Shown piece by piece: positions 34,245-41,479 of a stretch of DNA of 64,000 nucleotides. The stretch is from UBA1926 sp002337215. GTDB lineage: Bacteria > Planctomycetota > Phycisphaerae > Phycisphaerales > UBA1924. The position numbers and the translations under genes are program-made. The notes under the pieces are model-generated. The model was given only the letters and a program-made list of their open reading frames with translations, searched no databases and was not told where the DNA came from. Each line of letters starts with the position of its first letter. Positions within the stretch are counted from its first letter, which is position 1. The stretch covers positions 1 through 64,000 of the forward strand of contig CAXBAF010000009.1 in the NCBI GenBank assembly GCA_963973795.1, given 5' to 3'.

Positions 34245-35402
34245 TCACCCCAGTAAGGGGGTTCCGACATGAGCGAGCAACTGGAAAATGCCCGCGCGTT
34301 CTTTGACGCGGTCGAGACCGGCAAGGGGTGGGATGTCTGCAAGCAGTGGTGCCACGCCGACGCGACGTTCACGGCTCAGGCCGCGTCGCTTGCGGAGGTG
34401 ACAACGGTCGAGGCGTACGCGGAGTGGATGAACGGCATCTACACGCCGATGCCGGACGCGCGGTACGAAATGACGTTCTTCGCGGAAGACGCTGAGCGCG
34501 GGGTTGTCACCGGATGCGCGGTGTTCATGGGGACGCACACGGGGCCGGGCGGTCCGGTGGAGCCGACGGGCAAGTCGGTCGCGGCCGACTACGCGTACAT
34601 GATGGCGTTCGAGGATGGCAAGGTCCGTGCGATGACGAAGATCTGGAACGATGCGCACAGCTTTGCACAGGTCGGGTGGGCATAAGCGCGCTTTCGGACT
34701 TTTCTCACCGTCGCGGGACGTGCGGCCGGCCTGAGAACTGGCATCGAGCGATTGGCTCTCGGCCGCTCGCGGTAATGGGCTGACTGAATCGCTCGCTATC
34801 TCGGGTGTGTTGGATCGCGTTGCGTGTGTTGGTGTCGATGCGCCGGGGCTGAGCGCTTTTGTGCACTTGGCGAGGGTTGAGGCGGCTTTGCGTCGCGTTG
34901 GCTGTTTCTCTTGCCCGGTGAGACGGGCGAGGGTCGAGGCCGCCTTGCGGCGGGTCTCCGGGTTGGCTCGGTCGTCGGCGGTGATGTCCTGGAGGGCCGC
35001 GGCGGCGAGGCGGGGGGCTCGGATGGCGTCGATGCGGTCGGCGGCGGCGAGGGTTTGCTGGGCCTCGTCGGATTCGAGGAGGGCGGCGAGTTGGGGTGGA
35101 GAGAGGTTGAGGATGTCGCAGAGGAGGTGGGTGGAGAGGCCGGGATCGGCGAGGAGGCGGAGCAGGTCGCTGCCCTCCGGCAGCGAGGGGGGGAGGTCGC
35201 TGGCGTGTGGCTGCTGGTCGTGGGGCGGCCGAGAAGAGTTGTTTGCGTCACTCGCCTCCGCGAGTGAGGGCGAAGGCAGTGGGGAGGACGCGGGAGGGGG
35301 TGAGGAAAGCGATCGGGCTGGAGGGTCCCAGGCGGTGTGGGTGGTGAGTTCGGTTGCGAGTGCGTCCCAGTCGTATGTGTGCGTGTTCCCCATGGGGGTC
35401 AT
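34245..35402 (-). CDS. uncertain ORF carrying in-frame palindromic repeats
   Basis: The N-terminal 210 residues look coding: MGNTHTYDWDALATELTTHT, then a helical part (LLRLLADPGLSTHLLCDILN, LSPPQLAALLESDEAQQTL, AADRIDAIRAPRLAAAAL). The latter resembles a small DNA-binding or terminase-small-subunit-like fold, but I do not recognise it. Two family C palindromes are read in frame as SLAEASD and SLPEGSD. A segment RRKAASTLA is duplicated 19 residues apart. From about 34,790 down to the only stop at 34,245 the frame is antisense to the NTF2-like gene and is probably not real, so the true 3' end may be lost or frameshifted. Start could be 35402 or 35393. Confidence 0.35.
   Translation of the reverse strand: MTPMGNTHTYDWDALATELTTHTAWDPPARSLSSPPPASSPLPSPSLAEASDANNSSRPPHDQQPHASDLPPSLPEGSDLLRLLADPGLSTHLLCDILNLSPPQLAALLESDEAQQTLAAADRIDAIRAPRLAAAALQDITADDRANPETRRKAASTLARLTGQEKQPTRRKAASTLAKCTKALSPGASTPTHATRSNTPEIASDSVSPLPRAAESQSLDASSQAGRTSRDGEKSPKARLCPPDLCKAVRIVPDLRHRTDLAILERHHVRVVGRDRLARRLHRTARPRVRPHEHRASGDNPALSVFREERHFVPRVRHRRVDAVHPLRVRLDRCHLRKRRGLSRERRVGVAPLLADIPPLAGLDRVKERAGIFQLLAHVGTPLLG
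34269..34685 (+). CDS. NTF2-like / SnoaL-like protein
   Basis: The 138-residue product has the one-domain SnoaL/NTF2 layout: LENARAFFDAVETGKGWDVCKQWC, AEWMNGIYTPMPDARYEMTFFAEDAERGVV and DYAYMMAFEDGKVRAMTKIWND. This fold serves as polyketide cyclase, isomerase or ligand-binding domain; no function can be assigned. The ATG at 34269 follows AAGGGGG about 8 bases upstream. A minus-strand frame runs antisense through the whole gene. Confidence 0.8.
   Translation: MSEQLENARAFFDAVETGKGWDVCKQWCHADATFTAQAASLAEVTTVEAYAEWMNGIYTPMPDARYEMTFFAEDAERGVVTGCAVFMGTHTGPGGPVEPTGKSVAADYAYMMAFEDGKVRAMTKIWNDAHSFAQVGWA
35167..35186. repeat. palindromic repeat, family C copy 1
   Basis: TCGCTGCC (35167-35174), loop CTCC, GGCAGCGA (35179-35186), then a G-run. 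Read on the minus strand it encodes SLPEGSD in frame in the surrounding ORF. Confidence 0.65.
35248..35267. repeat. palindromic repeat, family C copy 2
   Basis: TCACTCGC (35248-35255), loop CTCC, GCGAGTGA (35260-35267), then GGGCG. The loop and the GAGGG on the right match copy 1, 81 bases away in the same orientation; stem changes are compensated. Encodes SLAEASD on the minus strand. Confidence 0.65.
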
Positions 35403-35496
35403 GATGGGGATGGCCGGGATGGGTGCAAGGGGGGATTTGGGATTTGGGGGGAATGGACGGGGATTTGCGCACGGGGGTGGGTTTTGCGGGTTGTTT

Positions 35497-35524
35497 GTGC
35501 CACTGACCCGTCTTCGGGTCAGTG
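35497..35524. repeat. REP palindrome, family A copy 1
   Basis: GTGC (35497-35500) precedes a perfect 10-bp stem, CACTGACCCG (35501-35510) with CGGGTCAGTG (35515-35524), loop TCTT. Identical to the copy at 36200-36227 on the other side of the transposase gene. Confidence 0.9.
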
Positions 35525-35554
35525 TTTAGTGGGAGAGAATTGGGAGAGGGGGAG

Positions 35555-35584
35555 CACTGACCTGTGGGAACAGGTCAGTGGCAC
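35555..35584. repeat. REP palindrome, family A copy 2
   Basis: CACTGACCTG (35555-35564), loop TGGGAA, CAGGTCAGTG (35571-35580), followed by GCAC. The GCAC foot is the complement of GTGC in copy 1, so copies 1 and 2 face each other as an inverted pair (BIME). Identical to copy 5. Confidence 0.9.
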
Positions 35585-35607
35585 GGGAGAGGAGAGAGTT
35601 CGGGGAG

Positions 35608-35636
35608 CACTGACCTGCTTTGCAGGTCAGTGGCAC
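35608..35636. repeat. REP palindrome, family A copy 3
   Basis: An 11-bp stem, CACTGACCTGC (35608-35618) with GCAGGTCAGTG (35622-35632), loop TTT, then GCAC. It lies 24 bases before the transposase start codon and so may also affect its expression. Confidence 0.9.
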
Positions 35637-35659
35637 GGGGGATTGGGTAGGGTGGGGCG

Positions 35660-36184
35660 ATGGTTGAGAAGCGGATGCGGCGATGGGAGGTGCGGCAGCC
35701 GCGGTTTCTTACGTTTTCGTGCTATCAGCGTTTGCCGTTGCTGGGGCGGGCCGAGTGGCGGGATGCATTTGTGGAATCGCTCGGGGCGGCTCGTGATCGG
35801 CTGGGATTTCGGCTGATCGCGTGGGTGGTGATGCCGGAGCATGTGCATCTGATCGTGGTGCCGGGGGAGCGGCCGATCCCGGGTGTGTTGCGGGCGATCA
35901 AGCAGCCGGTGGCGCAGCGGGCGATCCGTCGGTGGAAGGAGACGGACGCGAAGGTGTTGCGGCGGATCGCGGCCGGGGAGGGACGGTACCGGTATTGGCA
36001 GGCGGGGGGTGGGTTCGATCGGAACCTGCGGGATCAGGACGATCTCGCGGATAAGGTCGCGTATGTCCATCACAACCCGGTGAAGCGGGGGTTGGTGGAG
36101 CGGGAGACGGATTGGTGGTGGTCGTCGGCTCGGTGGTACGCGGGGGAGCGGGACGGGGTGTTGACGATCGATCCGGTCGGGTGA
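35660..36184 (+). CDS. REP-associated tyrosine transposase (RAYT, Y1/HUH type)
   Basis: RAYTs are single-copy IS200/IS605-related HUH nucleases that nick REP palindromes. The 174-residue product has the RAYT opening (RQPRFLTFSCYQRLPLLG), the HUH motif in VVMPEHVHLIV (His61, His63) and the nucleophile region ADKVAYVHHNPVKRGLV with the likely catalytic Tyr135, followed by WWWSSARWY. It appears intact. Family A REP pairs lie 75-163 bases upstream and 16-101 bases downstream, in the same BIME arrangement on both sides, so it sits in a complete REP-transposase cassette (REPtron). The base use is G-rich like its neighbours, so it is not obviously foreign in composition. Confidence 0.93.
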   Translation: MVEKRMRRWEVRQPRFLTFSCYQRLPLLGRAEWRDAFVESLGAARDRLGFRLIAWVVMPEHVHLIVVPGERPIPGVLRAIKQPVAQRAIRRWKETDAKVLRRIAAGEGRYRYWQAGGGFDRNLRDQDDLADKVAYVHHNPVKRGLVERETDWWWSSARWYAGERDGVLTIDPVG

Positions 36185-36199
36185 GTCGGGAGCCGCACT

Positions 36200-36227
36200 G
36201 TGCCACTGACCCGTCTTCGGGTCAGTG
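36200..36227. repeat. REP palindrome, family A copy 4
   Basis: GTGC foot, then CACTGACCCG (36204-36213), loop TCTT, CGGGTCAGTG (36218-36227). The whole 28-base core and the following GTT are identical to copy 1. Confidence 0.9.
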
Positions 36228-36255
36228 TTCTTGGTGGTGGATTGGGTGAGGGGAA

Positions 36256-36285
36256 CACTGACCTGTGGGAACAGGTCAGTGGCAC
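36256..36285. repeat. REP palindrome, family A copy 5
   Basis: CACTGACCTG (36256-36265), loop TGGGAA, CAGGTCAGTG (36272-36281), GCAC foot. Identical to copy 2. It ends about 11 bases before the stop codon of the HTH/nuclease-like gene. Confidence 0.9.
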
Positions 36286-36295
36286 GACAACCTGG

Positions 36296-37045
36296 TTAGA
36301 GGATTCGGTTGACGGTTTCGCGATTCAGGCCCGAAAGGAATTCGTTGGTATAGAATGCGTCGGGCTCGGTCTTCTGGGCACGGATAATGTGTTGAAAGTC
36401 AGGGTCGTCGAAATTGGCCTCGTCAAAGATAACAAGGCCGATCGATTGCTGGAGGCATAGCGAACTGAGTCGAGAGAGATCCTTTTGGCTTGTGCTTTTA
36501 GGCATCACGATGTAGACACGATGTGCAAATAGCTTATAGGCGACGGCTTGTCCAAATGCGGTTATGCCCTCATAAGAATTGATCTTAATTTCCGCAGCGA
36601 TGAGTTGGGTTTCGAAGCGATAGAGGTCGCCGGGCGTGCTCTTATAGGTGCCGATGACATCGGGATTAGACCATTTCGTGCGCGTCGGGGCACCACCCAT
36701 TTCAACGGCGACGGTAGCTTCCCCGGCCTCATCCTCAAGCCACTTTGCGAACGGTTCATAAAAGTGTTGTTCGCGAATAATCTCATCGGTGTCAGGTAGT
36801 GTGGGTGCTTCATCACCTTCATCAGGCCGAGGTGCGAGAATGCCCCTATCAGCTTTGATGACCTTTGCTGTATGATTCTTGTGGAGGTCTCCGACTCGGG
36901 TATTAATTGTGTTAATCTTGGCAGCGGGAAATTTTTCACGAAGGTGTGCTATGACATCGCGGTTGCGGATGCCGTCTGGGTGCGCCAGTACATGCTGGAT
37001 TGCAGCCTCATCTAGACGCTTTGTGATCGGGTCATTTTCAGACAT
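36296..37045 (-). CDS. HTH plus PD-(D/E)XK nuclease-like protein
   Basis: Not a family I can name. The first 65 residues form a winged-helix-like domain (EAAIQHVLAHPDGIRNRDVIAHLREKF). The rest fits a PD-(D/E)XK nuclease core: Glu97 in FYEPFAKWL, WSNPDVIG with Asp129, and AAEIKIN with Glu152 and Lys154, then FGQAVAYKLFAHRVYIVMP. The layout resembles restriction-endonuclease-like and anti-phage or DNA-repair nucleases. The gene is AT-rich for the window: two 60-base lines I counted (36541 and 36901) have 28 and 24 G+C, against 38 in a sucC line. It starts 3 bases after sucC ends and reaches the REP cassette at its 3' end, so acquisition by transfer is likely. Confidence 0.7.
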   Translation of the reverse strand: MSENDPITKRLDEAAIQHVLAHPDGIRNRDVIAHLREKFPAAKINTINTRVGDLHKNHTAKVIKADRGILAPRPDEGDEAPTLPDTDEIIREQHFYEPFAKWLEDEAGEATVAVEMGGAPTRTKWSNPDVIGTYKSTPGDLYRFETQLIAAEIKINSYEGITAFGQAVAYKLFAHRVYIVMPKSTSQKDLSRLSSLCLQQSIGLVIFDEANFDDPDFQHIIRAQKTEPDAFYTNEFLSGLNRETVNRIL

Positions 37046-37048
37046 GTA

Positions 37049-38269
37049 TTAACCCACCGCCTCCACAACCTTTTTCGCCCCATCATTCAAATCACTCGCG
37101 GCCTGTAGCGTCGGCAGGTTCTCGGCGGCGGCTTCGAGGGTGGCGAGGCCGGCTTCGACGTTGTTGCCTTCGAGGCGGACGACGAGGGGGATTTGGAAGC
37201 CGGTGGAGCCGTCGTCGTTTTTGAAGTTGGTGGCGGCGTTGACGACGCCTTGGGCGATGGTGTTGCAGTCCATGATGCCGCCGAAGATGTTGACGAGGAT
37301 GCCGTTGACCTTGTCGTCTGAGAGGATGATGGAGAAGGCTTCGGTGACGGCTTCTTCGGTGGCGGAACCGCCGACATCGAGGAAGTTGGCGGGGTCGCCT
37401 CCGTGGTGCTTGATGGTGTCCATGGTTGCCATGGCGAGGCCGGCGCCGTTGACAAGGCAGCCGATGTTGCCGTCGAGGGGGATGTAGGAGAGGCCGTGCT
37501 GTTCGGCGCGGAGTTCGACTGAGTTTGCGTGCTCGTCGTCGTCGAGGGCGCGGATGTCGGGGTGGCGACCGAGGCCGTTGTCGTCGAAGTTGAACTTGGC
37601 GTCGATGGCGAGGAGTTGGCCGTTGGGGTTTTTGTCATCGGCCGGGGTGAGGACGAGGGGGTTGATCTCGGCGAGTGAGCAGTCTTTCTCGACGAAGAGG
37701 CGGGCGAGGTTGGTCATGATCTTGATGGCTTGCCCGACCTGCTTGCCCTTGAGGCCCAGATCGAATGCCATCTTGCGGGCCTGGTGGGGCTGGAGGCCCA
37801 TGAGGGGGTCGATGGGCTGCTTGAGGATGGCGTCGGGGTTTTCTTCGGCGACCTTCTCGATCTCGACGCCGCCCTCGGCGGAGGCGATGAGGACGTTGCG
37901 GCGGGTGTCGCGGTCGGTGGTGATGGCGAGGTAGTACTCGTGGTCGATGTCGACGCCTGCGGCGACGAGGAGCTTGGTGACGGCGAGGCCTTCGGGGCCG
38001 GTCTGGTTGCTGACCATGCGGTTGGAGAGCATGAAGGTGGCGGCCTCGGTGGCTTCGGCGGCGGAGCGGACGAGTTTGACGAAGCCGGCCTTGCCGCGGC
38101 CTCCGGCGTGGACCTGGGCCTTGACGACGACGAGGTCGGTGTTGCCGGACTTGGAGGCTTTTTCGTAGGCGGCGGCGGCGTCCTTGGCGTCGGTGATGAT
38201 CTCGGCGGGGGGGACGGGGAGGCCGTAGGCGGAGAGGAGGTCGCGGGCCTGGTATTCGTGGATCTTCAT
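37049..38269 (-). CDS. sucC: succinate-CoA ligase subunit beta
   Basis: SucC is the nucleotide-binding subunit of the citric-acid-cycle enzyme that interconverts succinyl-CoA and succinate with ADP/ATP. The 406-residue product has the opening MKIHEYQARDLLSAYGLPVP, the ATP-grasp segments VVVKAQVHAGGRGKAGFVKL and LAEINPLVLTP, and GNIGCLVNGAGLAMATMD and FLDVGGSA of the C-terminal domain with VNIFGGIMDCNTIAQG. It is slightly longer than E. coli SucC (388). sucD, normally the next gene, is missing; the HTH/nuclease-like gene follows after 3 bases. Confidence 0.96.
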   Translation of the reverse strand: MKIHEYQARDLLSAYGLPVPPAEIITDAKDAAAAYEKASKSGNTDLVVVKAQVHAGGRGKAGFVKLVRSAAEATEAATFMLSNRMVSNQTGPEGLAVTKLLVAAGVDIDHEYYLAITTDRDTRRNVLIASAEGGVEIEKVAEENPDAILKQPIDPLMGLQPHQARKMAFDLGLKGKQVGQAIKIMTNLARLFVEKDCSLAEINPLVLTPADDKNPNGQLLAIDAKFNFDDNGLGRHPDIRALDDDEHANSVELRAEQHGLSYIPLDGNIGCLVNGAGLAMATMDTIKHHGGDPANFLDVGGSATEEAVTEAFSIILSDDKVNGILVNIFGGIMDCNTIAQGVVNAATNFKNDDGSTGFQIPLVVRLEGNNVEAGLATLEAAAENLPTLQAASDLNDGAKKVVEAVG

Positions 38270-38296
38270 CGGTGTCTCGCGTTGGTTGGAGTGACT

Positions 38297-38335
38297 TGGG
38301 TGTCTGGGTGGGTGTCTGGGTGGGTGCCTGGGTGG
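38297..38335. repeat. 12-base tandem repeat upstream of sucC
   Basis: The unit TGGGTGTCTGGG is repeated about three times head to tail, the third copy with one change (TGGGTGCCTGGG), about 30-65 bases upstream of the sucC start codon. It lies where the leader or promoter of sucC is expected, and it could vary in copy number by slippage. Confidence 0.7.
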
Positions 38336-38415
38336 TCCCGTGTGTGCGTGTTTGTGGATTGCATGGTAGTGTTGGTGTCTGTCGGTGTGGGCCTGGGTTG
38401 GCCTTTGGCGGTTGA

Positions 38416-39099
38416 ATGCGTTCTGGGAAGGGCGAGGCTGTGGATATCTCGAAGGTGCGGGCGGACATCGAGGGGGCGGTTGAGGCCGAGGAGCGCGATG
38501 GAGGCTTCCGGACGATCGTGCTGGAGGCTGTGCGGGAACGGATGCCTTCGAAGTCGGCCGCGGAGGCGGCGTCGATCGCGGGGACGGCTGTTTCGGTGGT
38601 GACGCGGTTTGTGCGCGAGGCGCCGGACGTGGTGGAGGCGACGCTGAGGGCCGCGGAGGAGGCGGGGATCAAGGATCAGGTGGCGCCGATCTTCGAGACG
38701 GCGATCCAGTATCTGGACGAGGAGTTCGATTTCATCCCGGACTCGGTGGGGCTTGCGGGCGTGATCGATGACGCGTACCTGATCTACGGGCTGATGCAGG
38801 AGATCAGCGAGCGGCACCGGGCGCTTTCGGGGAAAACGCTGCTGCCCTCGTTGACGTTCCTGGTGATGCAGGACATCAAGCGGCTGATCGGCGACCCGAC
38901 GGCGACGCGGCTGGAGATGGCGATCGTGGCCTTTGCCCGTCGGCAGAACGTGAAGGACACGATCGAGCAGATCGCGCGGCGGATCGGCGGGGAGGGGCTG
39001 GCGATGGAGATGCCCTCGACGGCGAAGATGCCGGGGGAGCGGTCGCCTTTGGCGGATGTGCCGGACCTGGAGCTCGGGCGGCGCTGGTCGAGCGCGTGA
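38416..39099 (+). CDS. DUF1232 (YkvA-like) protein
   Basis: The signature of this family, DFIPDSVGLAGVIDDAYLI, is present near residue 110, in a 227-residue product. The surrounding regions are helical and charged: the N-terminal 100 residues contain SKVRADIEGAVEAEERD and the C-terminus is Pro/Ser-rich. YkvA proteins are of unknown function and probably membrane-associated. The start is ATG at 38416, but GTG at 38440, with GGGAAGGGCGAGG just upstream, has the better ribosome-binding site. Diverges from sucC. Confidence 0.75.
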   Translation: MRSGKGEAVDISKVRADIEGAVEAEERDGGFRTIVLEAVRERMPSKSAAEAASIAGTAVSVVTRFVREAPDVVEATLRAAEEAGIKDQVAPIFETAIQYLDEEFDFIPDSVGLAGVIDDAYLIYGLMQEISERHRALSGKTLLPSLTFLVMQDIKRLIGDPTATRLEMAIVAFARRQNVKDTIEQIARRIGGEGLAMEMPSTAKMPGERSPLADVPDLELGRRWSSA

Positions 39100-39113
39100 G
39101 CGGCTGAGGCGGC

Positions 39114-40445
39114 CTAGGCGGTTTCGTCTTGCTGGATCTGCTGGGTGGGGTGCGTTTGCGCGGCGAGGGCGGCGAGCCACTCGGCGGCTTCTTCGACCTG
39201 CTTGAGGGTCTGGTCGGTGATCGCCTGGGCGGCTTCCTGCAGCGCGGTGATGCGGCGTTCGGCCTCGGCTGTGGGGTCCTTCGACGCGATGGCCTCGGCG
39301 ACGCTGGTTGCGGCGAGTTCGGCGTCCTGCCTTGCGCTGGTGATGTCGTTGTAGATCGTCTGCGTGCGGTCGGTGAGCTCGTCGAGGGTCCGGCGGAGCG
39401 TGCTGGTGGCGCGCTCGAGCGGGGAGATTTCTGCGGCGAGGGCGTCGATGTCCTCCTCGATTGAATCGCGGAGCTCGACCCGCTTGGCTGATAGCGACGC
39501 GAGGCTTTCGGTGGCGGCGTCGATCGTGCCGGCGATGGTGTCGCGGGCTTCCTGGGAGGCCGTGATCTGGCGCTTCGACTCGTCGTTGGCGGTTTCGAGT
39601 CGTTCGGTGGTGGTGGTTGCGTCTGCGATGGTGTCTGCGAGCGTTGAGGCGTTGTCGAGGAGGTCTCGGACGGGGCCGAGCTTGGACTCGATGTCGGCGG
39701 TGTCGCGCTTGGCGGCCTCGCTGATGCTGTTGGCGACGGTGCGGAGCTGCTCGGTCGCCTTGAGGGCGTTGGCGGTCGCTCGTTCGGCGGCGGTCTCGGC
39801 GGCTTCGAGCGATTCGGTCGCACGCGTGTCGATGGTGTCGGCCTGGATGGTGAGCGTGAGGAGCTTCTCTGAGAGAAGGCTCATCCGCTTCTCGAGATCG
39901 GCGGCGTGCCGCTCGGCGTCTGAGGCGCGGCGCTCCGCGTCCGCGAGCTTCCGGGAGAGCTTTGTTTCGAGGCTGGCTTCGAGCGAGGCGAGTGACTTGG
40001 TGACGCGCGCTTCGAGCGCGGCCTGCCGGCGGGCGACGATGCGCTCCGCGAGTGCGTCCAGATCGGCCTGGTTGCCGGTGGCGTCGTTGATCGCGGTGAC
40101 GACGCGCTGGGCGGACGCGGCGCGTGCTTCGAGGGACCGGTCCGCCTTGGCGGCGATGTCGATCCGGATCTTGAGCTGCTGGGCGGCCTTGCGGAGCACG
40201 GCGCAGAGCTTGTCGGTGTCGGTTGATGTCTCGGTCAGTGTCGCGGCGCGGGCATCGAGTTCGGCGAGGAGCGACCGGATGGTGTCCGCGTATTCCGTGT
40301 AGGCACCGGCGTCGATGATCCGCGGGGTCAGGAAGACCTCTTCGCTCCGGGATGACCCGCCTGGCTTGCGCTCTGTGAGGGCGTTGTTCATCGCGGCTCG
40401 GAGGCGGTCGGCTTGGCCGGTCGTTCCTGTCGGGGCGGTGTTCAT
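39114..40445 (-). CDS. predicted coiled-coil protein
   Basis: The 443-residue product has no recognised domain. Nearly all of it from residue 55 to 425 is Ala/Glu/Arg/Leu-rich with heptad-like spacing and few Pro or Gly, for example SLEARAASAQRVVTAI, KLADAERRASDAERHAADLE, and DSIEEDIDALAAEIS. A long coiled coil, structural or SMC-like, is likely. No signal peptide or membrane helix is seen, so it is probably cytoplasmic. The ATG at 40445 follows GGAGA. It is convergent with the DUF1232 gene. Confidence 0.65.
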   Translation of the reverse strand: MNTAPTGTTGQADRLRAAMNNALTERKPGGSSRSEEVFLTPRIIDAGAYTEYADTIRSLLAELDARAATLTETSTDTDKLCAVLRKAAQQLKIRIDIAAKADRSLEARAASAQRVVTAINDATGNQADLDALAERIVARRQAALEARVTKSLASLEASLETKLSRKLADAERRASDAERHAADLEKRMSLLSEKLLTLTIQADTIDTRATESLEAAETAAERATANALKATEQLRTVANSISEAAKRDTADIESKLGPVRDLLDNASTLADTIADATTTTERLETANDESKRQITASQEARDTIAGTIDAATESLASLSAKRVELRDSIEEDIDALAAEISPLERATSTLRRTLDELTDRTQTIYNDITSARQDAELAATSVAEAIASKDPTAEAERRITALQEAAQAITDQTLKQVEEAAEWLAALAAQTHPTQQIQQDETA

Positions 40446-40606
40446 GCGGCGGTCTCCGTCTGGCTGGCGTGGGTCGGGGCCGGCCGGCCTGTTCTATTGG
40501 CATCTGGGATATCGGCCTCCTGTCTTTGCTGTCTGCAATCCGAGGGGATCGGCGATGATCCGGGATTCGGTGGTAGGCGGGTCGGCGGGTGTTCCTAGAC
40601 TGGTGC

Positions 40607-41479
40607 ATGACGCGGCGTGGACATGGTGGAAAAGCTGGACGGGGCTCGGACGCGGCGCCCTCGGGTTATCGGGACGCAACGCGCGGCGAGCGGTTGCAGC
40701 GCGTCATGGCGGACGCGGGGATCGCGTCGCGGCGCGATTGCGAGCGGATGATCGAGGAGGGTCTCGTCGAGGTGAACGGGACGCTTGTGGCGACCCTGCC
40801 GGCGTGGGTGGACCCGGAAGAAGACCGGATCGTGGTGGATGGCCGGCCTTTGCCGGCTCCGGCACGCCCGATCTACATCCTGCTCAACAAGCCCACACGG
40901 ACGCTGACGAGTGCGCGGGACGAGCCCGGCGCGGACCGGCGGACGGTGCTGGATCTGGTGGATCACCCCGGGGCGGGGCAGCTGTTCCCGGTCGGACGCC
41001 TCGACTTTGATACCACGGGGTTGCTGCTGCTCACCAACGACGGGGACCTGGCGAACCGGCTGACTCATCCCCGGTACGGGGTTCCCAAGGTGTACCGGGC
41101 GCTTGTGAAGGGACAGGTGGACCTGGATTCGATCGGCTCGCTGGAAGAGGGCGTGAAGCTGACGGATCGCCGGGACGGGAAGACGATCGGGGCGAGCAAG
41201 ACGGGGCCTGTGGAGGTCGCGGTGGTGCACCGGGAGGCGGACAAGACTGTGGTTGAGGTGACGATCCGGGAGGGGCGGAACCGTCAGGTGCGTCGGATGC
41301 TGGCGGCGCTGGGGTTCCCGGTCAAGAAGCTCGAACGGATCGCGATGGGTCCCTTGAGGTTGAAGGGCGTGCAGCGGGGGTACTGGCGTGAGTTGACACG
41401 CGGCGAGGTGCAGGCATTGAAGCGTGCGGCGGCGCAGGCCGGACGGAGCGCGGAGAGTGGGCGGAGGAAGCCCGCGTGA
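40607..41479 (+). CDS. 23S rRNA pseudouridine synthase, RluB/RsuA family
   Basis: This enzyme isomerises uridine to pseudouridine in rRNA. It has an S4 RNA-binding domain (RLQRVMADAGIASRRDCERMIEEGLVEVNG) followed by the catalytic domain: YILLNKPTRTLTSARD, the catalytic Asp in VGRLDFDTTGLLLLTNDGD, and VTIREGRNRQVRRMLAALGF. From the ATG at 40607 it is 290 residues. The Arg/Lys-rich tail (GRSAESGRRKPA) matches the RluB group. It overlaps the BrkB-like gene by GTGA and so is coupled with it. Confidence 0.93.
   Translation: MTRRGHGGKAGRGSDAAPSGYRDATRGERLQRVMADAGIASRRDCERMIEEGLVEVNGTLVATLPAWVDPEEDRIVVDGRPLPAPARPIYILLNKPTRTLTSARDEPGADRRTVLDLVDHPGAGQLFPVGRLDFDTTGLLLLTNDGDLANRLTHPRYGVPKVYRALVKGQVDLDSIGSLEEGVKLTDRRDGKTIGASKTGPVEVAVVHREADKTVVEVTIREGRNRQVRRMLAALGFPVKKLERIAMGPLRLKGVQRGYWRELTRGEVQALKRAAAQAGRSAESGRRKPA

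Noticed and set aside
35497..35636. family A palindromes as rho-independent terminators
   Set aside because: No T-run follows any of them on either strand, and they occur as oriented pairs with constant GTGC/GCAC feet on both sides of the transposase, which fits REP elements better.
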